Shown piece after piece: positions 1 through 6,251 of a stretch of 8,889 bases of DNA; position 1 is the first letter of the stretch, and the number at the start of each line of letters is the position of its first letter. The stretch spans positions 1 to 8,889 of the forward strand of contig NZ_DITB01000105.1 of assembly GCF_002422095.1 (NCBI RefSeq), written 5' to 3'. The DNA is from Flavobacterium sp. UBA6195. Its GTDB lineage: Bacteria; Bacteroidota; Bacteroidia; Flavobacteriales; Flavobacteriaceae. A program made the translations under genes and the position numbers. Under the pieces are notes generated by a model. It ran no database searches. It was not told the DNA's origin and was given only the letters and a program-made list of their open reading frames with translations.

Positions 1-931
1 CCAAATAATAACCGCTCCAAAAACCACGATTGTAAACGGTTGCCAAAGCTTCCATCCAAGTATTGATTTTTTCTTTGGTAAATGTTCCTTCGTAATAGGA
101 ATCGATAGCTTCACGATAAGTTTTTGTAACCGTTGCTACATAATCTGCTGCTCTTCCGCGCCCTTCAATTTTCAATACTTTGATACCCGAATCGATAACT
201 TGGTCCAGAAAATCTAAGGTACATAAATCTTTTGGGGACATCATGTATTCGTTGTCAAGTTCGATTTCAAAACCAGATTCTTGATCGATAACCGTATATT
301 TTTTACGACAATTTTGTTTGCAAGCACCTCGATTGGCAGAGGAATTGTGCGAATGTAAACTCAAATAACATTTCCCAGAAACTGCCATACACAATGCCCC
401 GTGACCAAAGATTTCGATTTCAACCAAATTACCACTTGGTCCTTTGATTTGCTCTTTTTCAATATCATCGGTGATTTTCTTTACTTGGCGTAAACTCAAC
501 TCGCGAGACAGAACAATCGTATCAGCAAACATGGAGTAGAATTTCACAGTTTCGATGTTCGTTACATTCAATTGAGTAGAAATATGCACTTCCATTCCCA
601 TCGTACGAGCCGTCATAATCACCGCTTGGTCAGATGCAATTACGGCTGTAATTCCTGCTTCTTTAGCTTTAGTCAAAAGTGTTTTTACAATCGATAAATC
701 ATGATCGTAAATTATGGTATTTAAAGTTAGATAGGTTCTAACATTTTTTTCGTTGCAACGACGCGCAATTTCTGGTAAATCGTCTAAAACGAAATTTACG
801 GTTGCACGTGCGCGCATATTTAATTGTTCAACACCAAAATAAATGGAATCGCAACCATTATCTAAAGCTGCTTGCATGGATTCGAAATTTCCGGCAGGCG
901 CCATCAATTCTATTCTTCCAGAAGTTGTCAT
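1..931 (-). CDS. trhP: U32 'peptidase' family protein, probable tRNA uridine hydroxylase TrhP (3' end outside window)
   Basis: The first 310 residues are visible; the gene runs off the left edge. I translated it by hand from the ATG at 931-929, whose T is also the last base read before the trhO stop is complete (TAATG overlap), so translation is probably coupled to trhO. It opens with RIELMAPAGNFESMQAAL, the usual U32 start. HGALCMAVSGKC follows at about residues 177-188, then RGACKQNCR at about 201-209, MSPKDLC at about 231-237, and KIEGRGR at about 254-260. Cys181, Cys188, Cys204, Cys208 and Cys237 are candidate iron-sulfur ligands. U32 proteins are mostly RNA-modification enzymes rather than proteases: TrhP uses prephenate to make 5-hydroxyuridine at tRNA position 34, and RlhA acts on 23S rRNA. 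Pairing with trhO favours TrhP. The missing C-terminal part prevents separating TrhP from RlhA by length. Family confidence is high, TrhP moderate. Confidence 0.9.
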   Translation of the reverse strand, partial: MTTSGRIELMAPAGNFESMQAALDNGCDSIYFGVEQLNMRARATVNFVLDDLPEIARRCNEKNVRTYLTLNTIIYDHDLSIVKTLLTKAKEAGITAVIASDQAVIMTARTMGMEVHISTQLNVTNIETVKFYSMFADTIVLSRELSLRQVKKITDDIEKEQIKGPSGNLVEIEIFGHGALCMAVSGKCYLSLHSHNSSANRGACKQNCRKKYTVIDQESGFEIELDNEYMMSPKDLCTLDFLDQVIDSGIKVLKIEGRGRAADYVATVTKTYREAIDSYYEGTFTKEKINTWMEALATVYNRGFWSGYYL

Positions 932-2289
932 TAGCTGATAATTTTAAATAATTTATCTGATAATCTTACTCTAAAAGGTAAAGCAAAAGTTACTTTATCA
1001 CCTTGTTTTGCTTGATTGGCTTCCGTTCCATTAACAAACATTTTTTCCACAACCAATTCCTCATTTCCAGTAGTAGGTCCTGAAATTAATATCTTGTCTC
1101 CTACATTCAATTCGTTATTTTCGATTTGAAAAAGGCCTACTTGAGCTTTAACGTAGTAATGTTGAGCTTTTCCTAAAATCACTTTTTTAACTTTGATTTT
1201 TTGGCGAATATCTTTAACCGGTTTCACTGTTGCAATTGGAGCATCAGGCAATTCACCTGATTTTTTAAATTTCAACGCTTCGGATTTTCCTTTACGGAAT
1301 ACTTTATTTCCAACTTGTTTTCCGCTTCTCAATTTTACTTGTTCGGCTAATGGTAAATGTGTTATTTCTAAACATTCGGTAGAACAGCAATTTTCCATGG
1401 CTGCTTTACATTCGTCACATTGAATAAACAATAAATGACAACCATCGTTTGCACAGTTGGTGTGATTATCACAAGGTTTTCCACATTGATGACATTGCGA
1501 AATAATATCTTCAGTAATTCGTTCTCCTAAACGATTATCAAATACGAAATTCTTACCAATAAATTTACTTTCCAAACCTTCCTCTTTGATTTGTTTGGCG
1601 TAATTGATGATTCCACCTTCAAGCTGAAATACATTTTTAAAACCTTGATGTTTGAAATACGCAGATGCTTTTTCGCAACGAATTCCTCCGGTGCAATACA
1701 TCACTAGGTTTTTATCTTCTTTGAAATCTTTTAACTGCTCGTTGATAATAGGTAACGATTCACGAAAAGTTTCTACGTCTGGAGTAATAGCTCCTTTAAA
1801 ATGACCTACTTCACTTTCGTAATGATTTCTGAAATCTACCACAATCGTGTTAGGATCTTCTAAAATTTCATTGAAAGCTTTGGCATTTAAGTGAACTCCT
1901 TTATTGGTAACATCAAACGTTTCGTCATTTAAACCATCGGCTACAATTTTATGACGCACTTTGATTGTTAATTTCAAAAATGAATGATCGTCTTGTTCTA
2001 CGGCAACATTCAATCGAATACCACGCATGAAATCATATACTTCTAAAGTTTCGCGAAAAGCTTCAAAATTTTCTGCTGGCACACTCATTTGAGCGTTAAT
2101 TCCTTCGTGAGCAACGTAAATACGGCCCAGTGCATCGAGTGCATTCCAAGCTAGAAATAAATCATCACGAAATTTTTTAGGGTCTTCAATTTTGGCATAC
2201 GCATAGAAAGACAACGTTAATCGTTGTTTACCCGCTAAATCAATTAGCTCTTTTCTTTCTTCTGCGCTTAAGGTGTTGTACAGTTGCAT
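931..2289 (-). CDS. trhO: TrhO, O2-dependent tRNA uridine(34) hydroxylase (rhodanese family) with extra C-terminal domain
   Basis: TrhO (YceA, UPF0176 family) makes 5-hydroxyuridine at the wobble position of tRNA using molecular oxygen. Residues 1-115 form the N-terminal domain, including the family signature HEGINAQMS at 61-69. Residues 130-235 form a rhodanese domain with the active loop CTGGIRC at 199-205, Cys199 being the expected catalytic cysteine. A cysteine-rich segment follows, with ten Cys between 266 and 306, which could bind metal. The protein has 452 residues against about 350 in E. coli. The excess lies at the C-terminus: after a basic linker, residues 366-452 (core NVGDKILISGPTTGNEEL, end RLSDKLFKI) resemble the C-terminal beta-barrel of U32 proteins, the family of the next gene. 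The ATG at 2289-2287 gives the normal family start. This gene leads the operon and diverges from recA. Confidence 0.93.
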   Translation of the reverse strand: MQLYNTLSAEERKELIDLAGKQRLTLSFYAYAKIEDPKKFRDDLFLAWNALDALGRIYVAHEGINAQMSVPAENFEAFRETLEVYDFMRGIRLNVAVEQDDHSFLKLTIKVRHKIVADGLNDETFDVTNKGVHLNAKAFNEILEDPNTIVVDFRNHYESEVGHFKGAITPDVETFRESLPIINEQLKDFKEDKNLVMYCTGGIRCEKASAYFKHQGFKNVFQLEGGIINYAKQIKEEGLESKFIGKNFVFDNRLGERITEDIISQCHQCGKPCDNHTNCANDGCHLLFIQCDECKAAMENCCSTECLEITHLPLAEQVKLRSGKQVGNKVFRKGKSEALKFKKSGELPDAPIATVKPVKDIRQKIKVKKVILGKAQHYYVKAQVGLFQIENNELNVGDKILISGPTTGNEELVVEKMFVNGTEANQAKQGDKVTFALPFRVRLSDKLFKIIS

Positions 2290-2320
2290 GCTATAAACGT
2301 TTAAGTGAGAATTATGTTAT

Positions 2321-2341
2321 GAATTCTAAATGGAAGAATTC
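2321..2341. repeat. Inverted repeat at the trhO transcription start
   Basis: Perfect 7-bp arms GAATTCT (2321-2327) and AGAATTC (2335-2341) are separated by 7 nt. The repeat covers the predicted start and first bases of the trhO transcript, so it could be an operator or a 5' leader hairpin. It does not overlap the recA promoter, and I do not recognise it as a known regulator's site. Confidence 0.5.
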
Positions 2342-2346
2342 GGGCA

Positions 2347-2376
2347 CAAAGGTAATAAAATTGATTAAAAATCAAA
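2347..2376 (-). promoter_or_regulatory. Promoter of the trhO-U32 operon
   Basis: On the minus strand a TTTG element (2376-2373) is followed after 18 nt by TACCTTTG (2354-2347). This matches the Bacteroidota primary-sigma consensus TTTG-N(17-23)-TAnnTTTG exactly at all defined positions. Transcription should start near 2340, giving a leader of about 50 nt before the trhO ATG. The start position is inferred, not measured. Confidence 0.75.
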
Positions 2377-2409
2377 TCTTTAATAGCCCATCAAAACATA
2401 TTAACATTT

Positions 2410-2440
2410 TTTGTATCGAATAAAAAAAAATGTATTTTTA
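2410..2440 (+). promoter_or_regulatory. Promoter of recA
   Basis: TTTG at 2410-2413 and TATTTTTA at 2433-2440 are 19 nt apart, matching TTTG-N19-TAnnTTTG except for the last base. The predicted start near 2446-2448 leaves only about 10 nt before the ATG at 2457, which argues against the in-frame ATG at 2430. No LexA-type operator was recognised nearby. Confidence 0.65.
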
Positions 2441-2456
2441 CGAAAAATATTTTATT

Positions 2457-3461
2457 ATGAGCTCAGATAAAGACGCAAAATTAAAAGCCTTACAACTAAC
2501 ATTAGACAAACTTGACAAAACGTACGGAAAAGGAACCGTAATGAAATTAGGTGATAGCGCTGTTGAAGAAGTAGAAGCTATTCCGTCAGGTTCATTAGGT
2601 GTTGATTTGGCTCTTGGAGTAAATGGTTACCCAAGAGGAAGAATCATAGAAATCTACGGACCGGAATCGTCAGGTAAAACCACGTTAACATTACACGCCA
2701 TTGCAGAAGCTCAAAAAGCGGGTGGAATTGCAGCATTTATTGATGCTGAGCACGCATTTGACCGTTTTTATGCTGAGAAATTAGGGGTTGATATTGACAA
2801 TTTAATTATTTCGCAACCTGACAATGGTGAACAAGCGTTAGAAATTGCCGAGAGTTTAATTCGCTCAGGAGCAGTTGATATCGTTGTTGTTGACTCGGTT
2901 GCTGCTTTAACTCCAAAAAGCGAGATTGAGGGCGACATGGGAGATTCTAAAATGGGATTACATGCTCGTTTAATGTCGCAAGCTTTGAGAAAGTTAACAG
3001 GTACCATTCACAAAACCAATTGTACCGTATTTTTCATTAACCAGTTACGTGATAAAATTGGGGTAATGTTTGGAAATCCAGAAACCACAACAGGTGGAAA
3101 CGCATTAAAATTCTATGCTTCGGTTCGTATAGATATTCGTAAATCGACACAAATTAAAGATGGCGAAAACGTAATTGGAAATCGAACTAAAGTTAAAATC
3201 GTTAAGAACAAAGTAGCGCCACCATTTAGAACAGCTGAATTTGATGTTATGTACGGAGAAGGAATTTCTAAAGTAGGTGAAATTTTAGACTTAGCCGTAG
3301 AATTTGAAATAATCAAGAAAAGTGGCTCTTGGTTTAGTTATGGAGAAACTAAGTTGGGTCAAGGTAGAGATGCTGTGAAAGTGTTAATTAAAGACAATCC
3401 AGAATTGATGGATGAATTAGAACAAAAAATAAAAGAAACCATCAAAGAAAACCATGGTTAA
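2457..3461 (+). CDS. recA: Recombinase RecA
   Basis: RecA forms ATP-dependent filaments on single-stranded DNA and catalyses strand exchange in recombination and repair. The protein has 334 residues. The Walker A motif GPESSGKT is at 68-75 and the Walker B strand DIVVVD at 141-146. Loop L1 lies around IEGDMGD (157-163) and loop L2 in the segment containing FGNPETTTGGNALKFY (205-220). The short C-terminal tail ends KIKETIKENHG and is less acidic than the E. coli tail. The start at 2457 gives MSSDKDAKLKALQ, normal for the family. An in-frame ATG at 2430 would add nine residues (MYFYEKYFI) but lies at or before the predicted -7 element, so it is probably not transcribed. The gene has its own promoter and terminator and appears monocistronic. 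Confidence 0.98.
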   Translation: MSSDKDAKLKALQLTLDKLDKTYGKGTVMKLGDSAVEEVEAIPSGSLGVDLALGVNGYPRGRIIEIYGPESSGKTTLTLHAIAEAQKAGGIAAFIDAEHAFDRFYAEKLGVDIDNLIISQPDNGEQALEIAESLIRSGAVDIVVVDSVAALTPKSEIEGDMGDSKMGLHARLMSQALRKLTGTIHKTNCTVFFINQLRDKIGVMFGNPETTTGGNALKFYASVRIDIRKSTQIKDGENVIGNRTKVKIVKNKVAPPFRTAEFDVMYGEGISKVGEILDLAVEFEIIKKSGSWFSYGETKLGQGRDAVKVLIKDNPELMDELEQKIKETIKENHG

Positions 3462-3467
3462 TAAATT

Positions 3468-3493
3468 ATCCCGATTTTTTCGGGATTTTTTTT
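3468..3493 (+). terminator. Intrinsic terminator of recA
   Basis: A 7-bp stem, ATCCCGA (3468-3474) with TCGGGAT (3480-3486), has a 5-nt T loop and is followed by seven more T (3487-3493). It begins 7 nt after the recA stop codon and separates recA from the lipoprotein-sigma operon. Confidence 0.9.
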
Positions 3494-3501
3494 GGTCTAA
3501 C

Positions 3502-3530
3502 GCAACCTTTTATTCTTTTTTTAATCTAAC
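3502..3530 (+). promoter_or_regulatory. Candidate ECF-sigma promoter of the lipoprotein-sigma-anti-sigma operon
   Basis: GCAACCTTT (3502-3510) contains the AACC core typical of ECF -35 elements. TCTAAC (3525-3530) lies 17 nt downstream of AACC, a normal -35 to -10 distance. No convincing TTTG/TAnnTTTG pair is present in this gap. TCTAAC also occurs at 3496-3501, next to the -35 core. If real, the operon is probably transcribed by its own sigma factor. This assignment rests on general ECF promoter features, not on a known site for this sigma. Confidence 0.45.
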
Positions 3531-3557
3531 TTATAATGAATTAAAATGATTTCTAAA

Positions 3558-3968
3558 ATGAAAAAAATTTTTATTTTACTTCTTACTTTATTTATTGTTT
3601 CATCTTGTAGTGTAGAAGAAAGTGAACGTTTTTACTATGTGACATTGCCTGTTGAAAGTGTTGATATGCCAGCGGAATTTATAATGGGAGAAACGTATCA
3701 AATTAGAATTAGTTATCACAAACCCAATAGTTGTTATGGGTTTTATGGTTTTGTATATGAAAAAAACTTAAATGTAAGAACAATAGCGGTTCAAACTGTT
3801 GTTTTTGAAGATAATAGAAACTGTACTAGTTATAATGAAAATGAAACTTTTGAAGAAATTTTAAATTTTAAGCCCACAAACAACGGTACTTACATTTTTA
3901 AATTTTGGCATGGAAAAGATTCAAATGGGAATGATATTTTTTTAGAATATGAAATACCTGTAATTTAA
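3558..3968 (+). CDS. Small predicted lipoprotein, first gene of the ECF sigma operon
   Basis: The 136-residue product begins with a signal peptide, MKKIFILLLTLFIVSSC, whose lipobox VSSC places the lipid on Cys17. An in-frame ATG at 3546 would add MISK; I prefer 3558 because it gives the standard lipoprotein signal. The mature part is short and looks beta-rich, with repeated aromatic residues (FYGFVYE, IFKFWHGKDSNGND), two cysteines in NSCYGFYG and NRNCTSY that could form a disulfide, and a C-terminal strand FLEYEIPVI. After the lipidated Cys come SVEESE; acidic residues there recall lipoprotein surface-export signals reported in Bacteroidota, but the match is loose. It lies 12 nt before the sigma gene and behind the candidate ECF promoter, so it is probably co-transcribed and could be an outer-membrane partner or target of the system. 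Function not recognised. Confidence 0.85.
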   Translation: MKKIFILLLTLFIVSSCSVEESERFYYVTLPVESVDMPAEFIMGETYQIRISYHKPNSCYGFYGFVYEKNLNVRTIAVQTVVFEDNRNCTSYNENETFEEILNFKPTNNGTYIFKFWHGKDSNGNDIFLEYEIPVI

Positions 3969-3980
3969 AAATAAAAACAT

Positions 3981-4523
3981 TTGATAATTGAGCAACTCAT
4001 ACATGAATGTATTAAAAACAATATCAAGTCGCAAGAACAACTTTACAAATTATTGGCGCCAAAGTTGTTTACTGTGTGCTTGAAATACTCTCGTAATTAT
4101 GAAGAAGCTCAAGATAATTTACAAGAAAGTTTTTTAATCATATTTGAGAAAATAAGTCAATATAAAAACTCAGGTTCTTTTGAAGGTTGGGCAAAAAGAA
4201 TAGTAATTAACTATGTTTTACAACAATATAGAAAACAAAATATATTTGAAATTGTTTCTGAGAAAATTCCAGCAGAAGAAGATATAGAAATTGATGATGA
4301 TACTGTGAGTTTAGAATTTCTAAACAAAATAATACAAGAGTTACCCGATAGGTATCGATTGGTATTTAATCTTTATGTTTTAGATGGTTATTCTCACAAA
4401 GAAATTTCTGAAATGTTGGAAATAAACATTGGAACTTCAAAATCTAACTTAGCAAGAGCTAAAGCTATTTTGAAGAATAAAATTGAGTCAAATACTAGTT
4501 TTGATGTAAAAAAAAGTAAATGA
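3981..4523 (+). CDS. ECF-type RNA polymerase sigma factor, TTG start
   Basis: The 180-residue protein is a two-domain sigma-70 family factor that would direct RNA polymerase to a specific promoter set. Region 2 spans about 20-85 (YKLLAPKLFTVCLKYS, then EEAQDNLQESFLIIFEKI and FEGWAKRIVINYVLQQYRK). An acidic linker at 98-108 follows. Region 4 spans about 112-168 (LPDRYRLVFNLYVLDGYSHK, then EISEMLEINIGTSKSNLARA, the helix-turn-helix). The only standard start codon that gives a full region 2 is TTG at 3981: a stop lies in frame at 3972-3974, and the first internal Met is near residue 145. The gene overlaps the downstream anti-sigma-like gene by four bases (ATGA), so translation of the two is probably coupled. 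It belongs with the sigma factors common in Bacteroidota beside membrane anti-sigma proteins. Confidence 0.93.
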   Translation: MIIEQLIHECIKNNIKSQEQLYKLLAPKLFTVCLKYSRNYEEAQDNLQESFLIIFEKISQYKNSGSFEGWAKRIVINYVLQQYRKQNIFEIVSEKIPAEEDIEIDDDTVSLEFLNKIIQELPDRYRLVFNLYVLDGYSHKEISEMLEINIGTSKSNLARAKAILKNKIESNTSFDVKKSK

Positions 4524-6160
4524 AAGAAAATAAAAATATAGAACGATTATTTCAAGAGAAATTCAAAGATTTCGAAGCATTACCGCCTGAAGAGTCTTGG
4601 GATATTATTGCAAATCGTTTAAATAAGAAGAAAAAAAGAATTGTGCCACTTTGGTTTCAACTTTCAGGTATTGCCGCTTCACTTTTCATAATTGGAGTTT
4701 TAATTTGGAATTTCTTAGGTGAAAATAGTACAATTAAAGCACCAAATTCCGACAGCACAATTGTAAATACTAAAAACTCTAAAGGAAAGTCAAATAATTC
4801 AAACATTACTTTGCCAAATAACGAAGCAATTGTTTATGATGCAGATTCAAATGAAAAAAAATTAAATATAAAATCTAACAACTCAATACTTCAAAATAAA
4901 GAAAATTCGATTGATGATAAATTAGTTAATTCAGAGCTTAAACATAATTCTGATAAAAGAAAAGGATGGGTTTCAAATGATAAATTAAACAATATTAACT
5001 CAAATCAAAAAGGATTTAAAAAAGAAAAGAACAATTTCAAAAAACAATCATCTGAGCTAAATTTTGAAAAAGTTTTAGTTACTAATACAGAAAAAAACAA
5101 GACAAAAAGAAAATCAAAAACGAAGTTTAACAAAAATAATTCCGCTTTTGAAAACCTATTTGATGTCAATAACGTAGTTGATAACAAGAGAGAAGATAAA
5201 AACTCTATCCATAAAAAAACTATTGATGCTTTTTTTGAAAATAAAACATCAAACACAACAACAATAACTAATAATGATTTTATTACAAAACTAACAAACA
5301 ATTCAAATGTTTTTGTTTCCAATGAAATCATTACTCAAGATAGTACGCTAGTGACTGAAGTTTCTAAAGAAACCAATCCGCTAGAAGAATTGCTTAAAGA
5401 AAAAGAGGATGGGAAAAATGAAGATGAAAAAGAAGAAAAAAGAAGTAAATGGGCGATTAGCACTAACGCGTCGCCTGTTTATTTCAATTCATTAGCAGAA
5501 GGATCTTCAATTGATGAACAATTTAATTCTAATCGTAAGGACTATACAACAACTTTAAGTTACGGGATATCAACTTCTTTTTTTATTTCAAACAAATTGA
5601 GTGTAAGAGCAGGAATTAACAATATTAATTTAAGCTACAACACTAATGATGTTGTTTATGATTCAAAAATGAGAAGTGTAGAAAATAATGTTCCTAATAT
5701 TTCAAGAAATGAAAAAGCTACAAATATTGTTTTTACTTCAAAAAACAATATAATTGAAACTCTTTCGAGCGATGTTGAAAATATTGCCATAACTGAAAAT
5801 ACTGGTTCCTTAAAACAAAATATAAGTTATATTGAAGTCCCTTTAGAAATTTCATATAAAATATTAGACAAAAAATTTAAAGTAGAAATAATAGGCGGAA
5901 TGAGTACTTTATTTCTAAACAATAATAGCATTTCTTTATTAACTGATGGTATGGAAATGAATGTAGGAAAAGCAAACAATTTAAACAATATACATTTTAG
6001 TAGTAATGTGGGATTTGGCTTTAAATATAATTTTTGGAAAAGTTTTGATGCTAACTTCCAGCCTATGTTTAAATATCAAATCAATTCATTCAGTGAAAAC
6101 TCAAGTAATTTCAAGCCTTATTTTATCGGCTTGTATACTGGGTTTAGTTTTAGTTTTTAA
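4520..6160 (+). CDS. Dual membrane-spanning anti-sigma factor-like protein (Dma-like) with C-terminal outer-membrane beta-barrel
   Basis: The 546-residue protein has four parts. Residues 1-42 are a cytoplasmic anti-sigma-like segment (FQEKFKDFEALPPEESWDII, then basic KKKKR). Residues about 43-67 form one hydrophobic helix (LSGIAASLFIIGVLIWNFL) preceded by positive charges, which orients the N-terminus to the cytoplasm. Residues about 68-308 are low-complexity, rich in Asn, Lys and Ser, and probably disordered. Residues about 309-546 look like an outer-membrane beta-barrel: alternating strands, the PorT-like phrase YIEVPLEISYK at 437-447, glycine-aromatic strands, and a terminal FSFSF with the C-terminal Phe favoured by the Bam machinery. 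The sequence therefore predicts one chain crossing both membranes, as in the Dma proteins of Bacteroides thetaiotaomicron. The barrel would sense surface or envelope state, and the N-terminus would hold or release the sigma factor encoded just upstream. Assignment rests on architecture and operon context. Confidence 0.85.
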   Translation: MKENKNIERLFQEKFKDFEALPPEESWDIIANRLNKKKKRIVPLWFQLSGIAASLFIIGVLIWNFLGENSTIKAPNSDSTIVNTKNSKGKSNNSNITLPNNEAIVYDADSNEKKLNIKSNNSILQNKENSIDDKLVNSELKHNSDKRKGWVSNDKLNNINSNQKGFKKEKNNFKKQSSELNFEKVLVTNTEKNKTKRKSKTKFNKNNSAFENLFDVNNVVDNKREDKNSIHKKTIDAFFENKTSNTTTITNNDFITKLTNNSNVFVSNEIITQDSTLVTEVSKETNPLEELLKEKEDGKNEDEKEEKRSKWAISTNASPVYFNSLAEGSSIDEQFNSNRKDYTTTLSYGISTSFFISNKLSVRAGINNINLSYNTNDVVYDSKMRSVENNVPNISRNEKATNIVFTSKNNIIETLSSDVENIAITENTGSLKQNISYIEVPLEISYKILDKKFKVEIIGGMSTLFLNNNSISLLTDGMEMNVGKANNLNNIHFSSNVGFGFKYNFWKSFDANFQPMFKYQINSFSENSSNFKPYFIGLYTGFSFSF

Positions 6161-6186
6161 GCTTTGTTGGTTAAGCTTAAATTTTT
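6156..6186 (+). terminator. Intrinsic terminator overlapping the end of the Dma-like gene
   Basis: Arms TTTAAGCTT (6156-6164) and AAGCTTAAA (6173-6181) form a 9-bp stem with an 8-nt loop, followed by five T (6182-6186). The left arm includes the stop codon (6158-6160). The stem is AT-rich, so it may be a weak terminator, backed up by the hairpins downstream. Confidence 0.6.
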
Positions 6187-6195
6187 AGTTAAGTT

Positions 6196-6220
6196 GTTTC
6201 ATTTCTAGTTAAAATGAAAC
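6196..6220. repeat. Second hairpin after the Dma-like gene
   Basis: Perfect 9-bp arms GTTTCATTT (6196-6204) and AAATGAAAC (6212-6220) enclose a 7-nt loop. No T-run follows on the plus strand, so on its own it is not a standard terminator. It lies between two terminator-like hairpins. Confidence 0.55.
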
Positions 6221-6224
6221 TGAG

Positions 6225-6251
6225 AAAGTCCAAATGCGTTTGGACTTTTTT
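6225..6251 (+). terminator. Strong intrinsic terminator between convergent genes
   Basis: AAAGTCCAAA (6225-6234) pairs with TTTGGACTTT (6239-6248) around the tetraloop TGCG. More T follow on the plus strand (6249-6251, then ATTTT). It abuts the stop codon of the minus-strand acyltransferase gene, and the stem ends in TTT on that strand too, so it may also serve the opposite direction. Confidence 0.8.

Noticed and set aside
1193..1423. 76-codon plus-strand open frame within trhO
   Set aside because: It is antisense to the conserved Cys-rich and linker parts of TrhO and has no recognisable protein features.
2430..2456. Upstream in-frame ATG extending RecA by nine residues
   Set aside because: It lies at or before the predicted -7 element at 2433-2440, and the extension MYFYEKYFI is foreign to the RecA N-terminus.
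2290..2456. SOS (LexA) operator before recA
   Set aside because: No recognised LexA box was seen; the one inverted repeat lies at the trhO start, well upstream of the recA promoter.
5005..5331. 108-codon minus-strand open frame inside the Dma-like gene
   Set aside because: It is a shadow of the Asn/Lys-rich linker; its hydrophobic Phe/Leu/Val composition simply mirrors AAA/AAC-rich codons on the other strand.
4720..5445. Low-complexity A-rich tract as a misassembly, tandem repeat or foreign insertion
   Set aside because: The reading frame stays open throughout, no exact tandem unit is seen, and a long disordered linker is expected for this protein architecture.
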